The notes beneath the pieces were generated by a model, which worked only from the letters and a program-made list of their open reading frames with translations, had not been told where the DNA came from and searched no databases. Shown here piece after piece: positions 5,396 through 8,097 of a stretch of DNA of 8,097 nucleotides (position 1 is the first letter of the stretch; each line of letters opens with the position of its first letter). The stretch spans positions 1 to 8,097 of the forward strand of contig DGVT01000122.1 in the NCBI GenBank assembly GCA_002395965.1. The letters run 5' to 3'. This DNA comes from Porphyromonadaceae bacterium UBA4277 (lineage in GTDB: Bacteria > Bacteroidota > Bacteroidia > Bacteroidales > Muribaculaceae). The position numbers and the translations under genes were made by a program.

Positions 5396-7882
5396 TTATT
5401 TTTTTATAAATATGATTCGTTTCTCATCATTTTTCTCGTTTTCGAACATTTCCCTTGATAAATTATCTATTTTCTCGTAGAATTTGTTCATTGTTATGTC
5501 ATCTGTGCCTTTATTTGCTGTTTCCTTTATAAGAGTCACTAAAGATTGGAAGAATTCTTCGTTCAATACATACTTAGTGTAAGTGGCAAGTGAATCGACA
5601 CTTATCTCCTTATAGTGATCTAACAATTTTTCAAAGAGATCTGCTATTTTCTTGATTTCTGATTGCAGCTCATCGCTTTCAGCCTCAATGATATTAGGAA
5701 AGTCTTGTTCATTAAAGACTTCCTCATTTATCATATTAATATATTTTCGTCTTTTTGTAGCATCAATACCTGAAATGTCAAGAATCTTGCTGAATTTATC
5801 AATGATTCGTGATGTGTGATTTTTGTATTCGTCTGTTTCAATCATTGTAAGCATATCATCTGACAAACTATCAATATCAACATGGAGATTAAGCAAATCT
5901 ATGTGATTGACAAATTTCATAGGGGAGAAGAGATGCCAATAGATATGCTTTGTTTTCTTATAAGATTGTATATATTTCTTTCTGAATGGACTAAACATTG
6001 AATCCCATGTCAAGAAAAAGGGTTCGGCTTCTTCTATTGGAGTCGCAAATAAATGAATTCCCATTATGGCATCATTCTTGAGAATCAAATCACTCTTAGA
6101 TTTATTTTCTGTAAAAAGACTTTTGAAGACATTTGCAGCTCTATTAATTTGATCTCCACCATACATTGGTATCCTCTCAATTGTGACACCTAAATCATTA
6201 TATATAATATCTTCAAGAACTGATGTTGATGATTCCCAGAATGATGAAGAATAAGCGTCCGACTCTTCAAACCCAAAAACATCATAAAGAAAATCAGCAA
6301 AACTATTTATGTCTTCAGAAAGCATATTTTTTTCTCGAAGTTCATAATAATATCTATAGAACACATTAGAAGAAATTTCCCTTTTATAGATATCATATCT
6401 ATCTGCAAATGGAATTAGTAGCAATGCCTGCCTTAGATGATAAGAGACTTCTGATAGATAATGCCTGCACATTGTTAGCTGAATATTATCTTTGTTAGAT
6501 ATGGTGCTTAAAAGATTTTTCATGGAGACAAATCTTTTGTTATCACTTGAGCCCAAATCCATATTAACACATAAACCATATAAAACCAATTGCGTATCTA
6601 CATAGACCTTTCTGTTGGGCGAATTTGCGTATTGCTCAAAGGCATCGGGGTTTGATATCTTTGAATATAATTTACTCATGCCAAGTCGAACGAGTATATC
6701 ATTACTCTTGCATATTTGAAGCAAGGAAATTATGGCATTTTTTATACTGTTATCAGCACATCCGTATTTCTTTAATTTATCAGTTAAGATATGTAATTCA
6801 TTCGTTTCCTCAATCTCAATATTATCTGAAATTTCTATGAGATCTGTATTGAAATTATTTTCAAAAAATGTTTTCACTACATCGAATAAAGTTGATCTTT
6901 CACATGTTAGCGAATACATTGAGATGAAACTATCAAGTTGATTGAGAAAGTCATTTATGCGCTCAGCATAGTTCGAATACGCATCTCCAAGTCTATTTCG
7001 TTCTTCATCTGATAGACATACTTGAAAAGAAGGAGTGATGACGATGCGATTATTACCCTTAAGTCTTTCCAAAATGCGCTCTGCTGATGCCTGTTTTAAA
7101 CTGTTTTTTGAAAAAATAAGCATTTTCTCGATTAGCTTACTTTTTTCTGTATTAGAAGAATATAATGTTTCTAGCACAAACGAATTAATAAATCTATTTT
7201 TTATCGCATTCGCAGCTTGTCCGTAGTTCATGAAATCATAGTACATTCGTTCTCCTTTTGGATCTGAAATTTGTGTATATGATTTTTCTGCATATTCAGG
7301 ATGTAAAGACAAAAGGTCTGATTTAAGCATATATATCATAAAAATATAAAATGCCAATATGTGCTTAAGACCATAAGTTACAACGCTAGCATCAATATCT
7401 GGAGATTCATGTAATTCGTTCCTACAATAATCAGTATAGGCGAACAAATACAAACCATCACTTCTTCCTTTATAGGTTTCTGCAATTGCCAATGTTATAT
7501 GTGGGTCTTGCATAGTATATGATGGTACAATGCCTGTCCATACAAATAATTGCTTTGTCCCTTTACCTGTTACTTCCGCATAAGTCTTTTTTCCTGTAGT
7601 AATCAAAAGTATCTTCATGATACTGTCAACTTGTGCTTTGATTACTAGAAAAGAAGATAAACTGCCAGGATTATCACAGCATGACTCTTGCAAAGCCGGG
7701 AGTACAGTACGTCCCAAGCCATTAAGCATTGCATAAGGAATCTTTTTGCTTAAAAGGTTATAAAAGATATCAATAGCATCATTAATATCTGTTTCTAAAA
7801 TAGCAATGTTTTGTTCTGCAAAAGCATTTTTGCAATAAAGTTTGATAGAATTCTTTATTCTACTCCATTGTATATTTCCCAT
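5396..7882 (-). CDS. Uncharacterised 828-residue protein with an internal PIN-like nuclease signature
   Basis: No named family recognised. ATG at 7882 is the first start after two consecutive in-frame stops (TAA TAA GAT ATG). There is no usable Shine-Dalgarno: AAGGAG at 7908-7903 is 20 bases away. Residues 1-420 are mostly predicted-helical, with a hydrophobic stretch at about 174-186 (HILAFYIFMIYML) that could be a buried helix or a marginal membrane segment. At 424-440 RKVYVDTQLVLYGL resembles the first strand of a PIN domain (D429), E478 sits in YLSEVSYHL, D604 in LKNDAIMGIHL, and D627 in FFLTWDSMF. The order D, E, ND-A-I, TxD-xxF is that of PIN-fold metal-dependent ribonucleases. The D429-to-D604 distance (175 residues) is larger than usual and implies an insertion around 490-590. 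Residues 640-828 are charged and helical with a Lys-rich tail. There is no signal peptide, so it is probably cytoplasmic. Base composition is about one third G+C by eye, against over half in the other genes, suggesting transfer. It stands alone on its strand: 122 bases separate it from the upstream partial gene. A defence or toxin role is possible but inferred. Confidence 0.85.
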   Translation of the reverse strand: MGNIQWSRIKNSIKLYCKNAFAEQNIAILETDINDAIDIFYNLLSKKIPYAMLNGLGRTVLPALQESCCDNPGSLSSFLVIKAQVDSIMKILLITTGKKTYAEVTGKGTKQLFVWTGIVPSYTMQDPHITLAIAETYKGRSDGLYLFAYTDYCRNELHESPDIDASVVTYGLKHILAFYIFMIYMLKSDLLSLHPEYAEKSYTQISDPKGERMYYDFMNYGQAANAIKNRFINSFVLETLYSSNTEKSKLIEKMLIFSKNSLKQASAERILERLKGNNRIVITPSFQVCLSDEERNRLGDAYSNYAERINDFLNQLDSFISMYSLTCERSTLFDVVKTFFENNFNTDLIEISDNIEIEETNELHILTDKLKKYGCADNSIKNAIISLLQICKSNDILVRLGMSKLYSKISNPDAFEQYANSPNRKVYVDTQLVLYGLCVNMDLGSSDNKRFVSMKNLLSTISNKDNIQLTMCRHYLSEVSYHLRQALLLIPFADRYDIYKREISSNVFYRYYYELREKNMLSEDINSFADFLYDVFGFEESDAYSSSFWESSTSVLEDIIYNDLGVTIERIPMYGGDQINRAANVFKSLFTENKSKSDLILKNDAIMGIHLFATPIEEAEPFFLTWDSMFSPFRKKYIQSYKKTKHIYWHLFSPMKFVNHIDLLNLHVDIDSLSDDMLTMIETDEYKNHTSRIIDKFSKILDISGIDATKRRKYINMINEEVFNEQDFPNIIEAESDELQSEIKKIADLFEKLLDHYKEISVDSLATYTKYVLNEEFFQSLVTLIKETANKGTDDITMNKFYEKIDNLSREMFENEKNDEKRIIFIKK

Positions 7883-8004
7883 ATCTTATTATTTGTTTGT
7901 TACTCCTTACCGTAGCGTCGTTTTGTAAAAGTGGCAACCAGGCAGGAATATTTTGTTATTGGACTTTTTTTTATATCAACTAATTTTTTATTGAGCATAT
8001 GTTA
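7883..8004. other. AT-rich gap upstream of the 828-residue gene
   Basis: No exact TAnnTTTG box is present. The nearest arrangement on the minus strand is TTG (7937-7935), 20 bases, then TACGGTAA (7914-7907), which has the spacing and TA but not the TTTG. No hairpin terminator follows the partial gene that ends at 8005. Whether the 828-residue gene has its own promoter or is read from the right is therefore open. Confidence 0.4.
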
Positions 8005-8097
8005 TTAAGGGTGTTCCTTCTTTGTGAGTGTCTTGCGTAAACACTCCAAATCCGCTTCCACGCCCTCCTTTGACACCAATGAATCCTTGGGCAGCAC
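8005..8097 (-). CDS. C-terminal 30 codons of an unidentified protein entering from the right edge
   Basis: On the minus strand a frame is open from the right edge to TAA at 8007-8005. It encodes 30 residues beginning VLPKDSLVSKEGVEADLECL and ending in a Lys-rich RKTLTKKEHP. The stretch is markedly richer in G+C than the 8004-5400 sequence to its left and reads as charged, helical coding sequence. The other two minus frames are less protein-like. It is too short to assign a family and could also be a gene remnant. Confidence 0.5.
   Translation of the reverse strand: MLPKDSLVSKEGVEADLECLRKTLTKKEHP

Noticed and set aside
7903..7908. AAGGAG on the minus strand as ribosome binding site for the 828-residue gene
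   Set aside because: It lies 20 bases before the ATG, with in-frame stops and no intervening start, so the spacing is wrong. Bacteroidetes rarely depend on such sites.
1..8097. CRISPR array, tRNA, rRNA or transposase
   Set aside because: No regularly spaced long repeats, no cloverleaf or rRNA-like stretches, and no transposase or integrase motifs were seen on either strand.

Overview
The window looks like a Bacteroidales chromosome (Bacteroides/Prevotella/Muribaculaceae-like; genus not resolvable by eye). Three things point there: a methylmalonyl-CoA mutase small subunit of the gut-Bacteroidetes type, a DUF5686 outer-membrane protein with a carboxypeptidase-D-like N-terminal module (a Bacteroidetes-specific architecture), and Bacteroidetes promoter boxes of the form TAnnTTTG just upstream of three genes, with little use of Shine-Dalgarno sequences.

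Layout, left to right. 1-1324 (minus): mutA, cut by the left edge, so its C-terminal third is missing. 1325-1803: a 479-base gap with the mutA promoter box, a GC-rich hairpin and three spaced copies of a GGnGGAGTRTG element. 1804-4410 (minus): DUF5686 family outer-membrane protein. 4411-4615: divergent promoter region. 4616-5203 (plus): YigZ/IMPACT family protein, whose promoter box lies so close to the ATG that the mRNA may be leaderless. 5204-5395: short gap with two related hairpins between convergent genes. 5396-7882 (minus): an 828-residue protein I do not recognise as a named family, with an embedded PIN-like nuclease signature (four correctly ordered acidic residues). 8005-8097 (minus): the last 30 codons of a gene entering from the right.

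The first three genes are GC-rich housekeeping or envelope genes with no evident shared pathway. MutA belongs to the succinate/propionate route, the DUF5686 protein to the outer membrane, and YigZ is a conserved protein of poorly defined, possibly translation-related role. The 828-residue gene is strikingly AT-rich (roughly one third G+C by eye, against over half in the neighbours). It stands alone between GC-rich flanks, which suggests a horizontally acquired single-gene cargo. With the PIN-like signature this makes it the best candidate for an undescribed system here, plausibly an RNA-targeting defence or toxin protein. That function is inference only.
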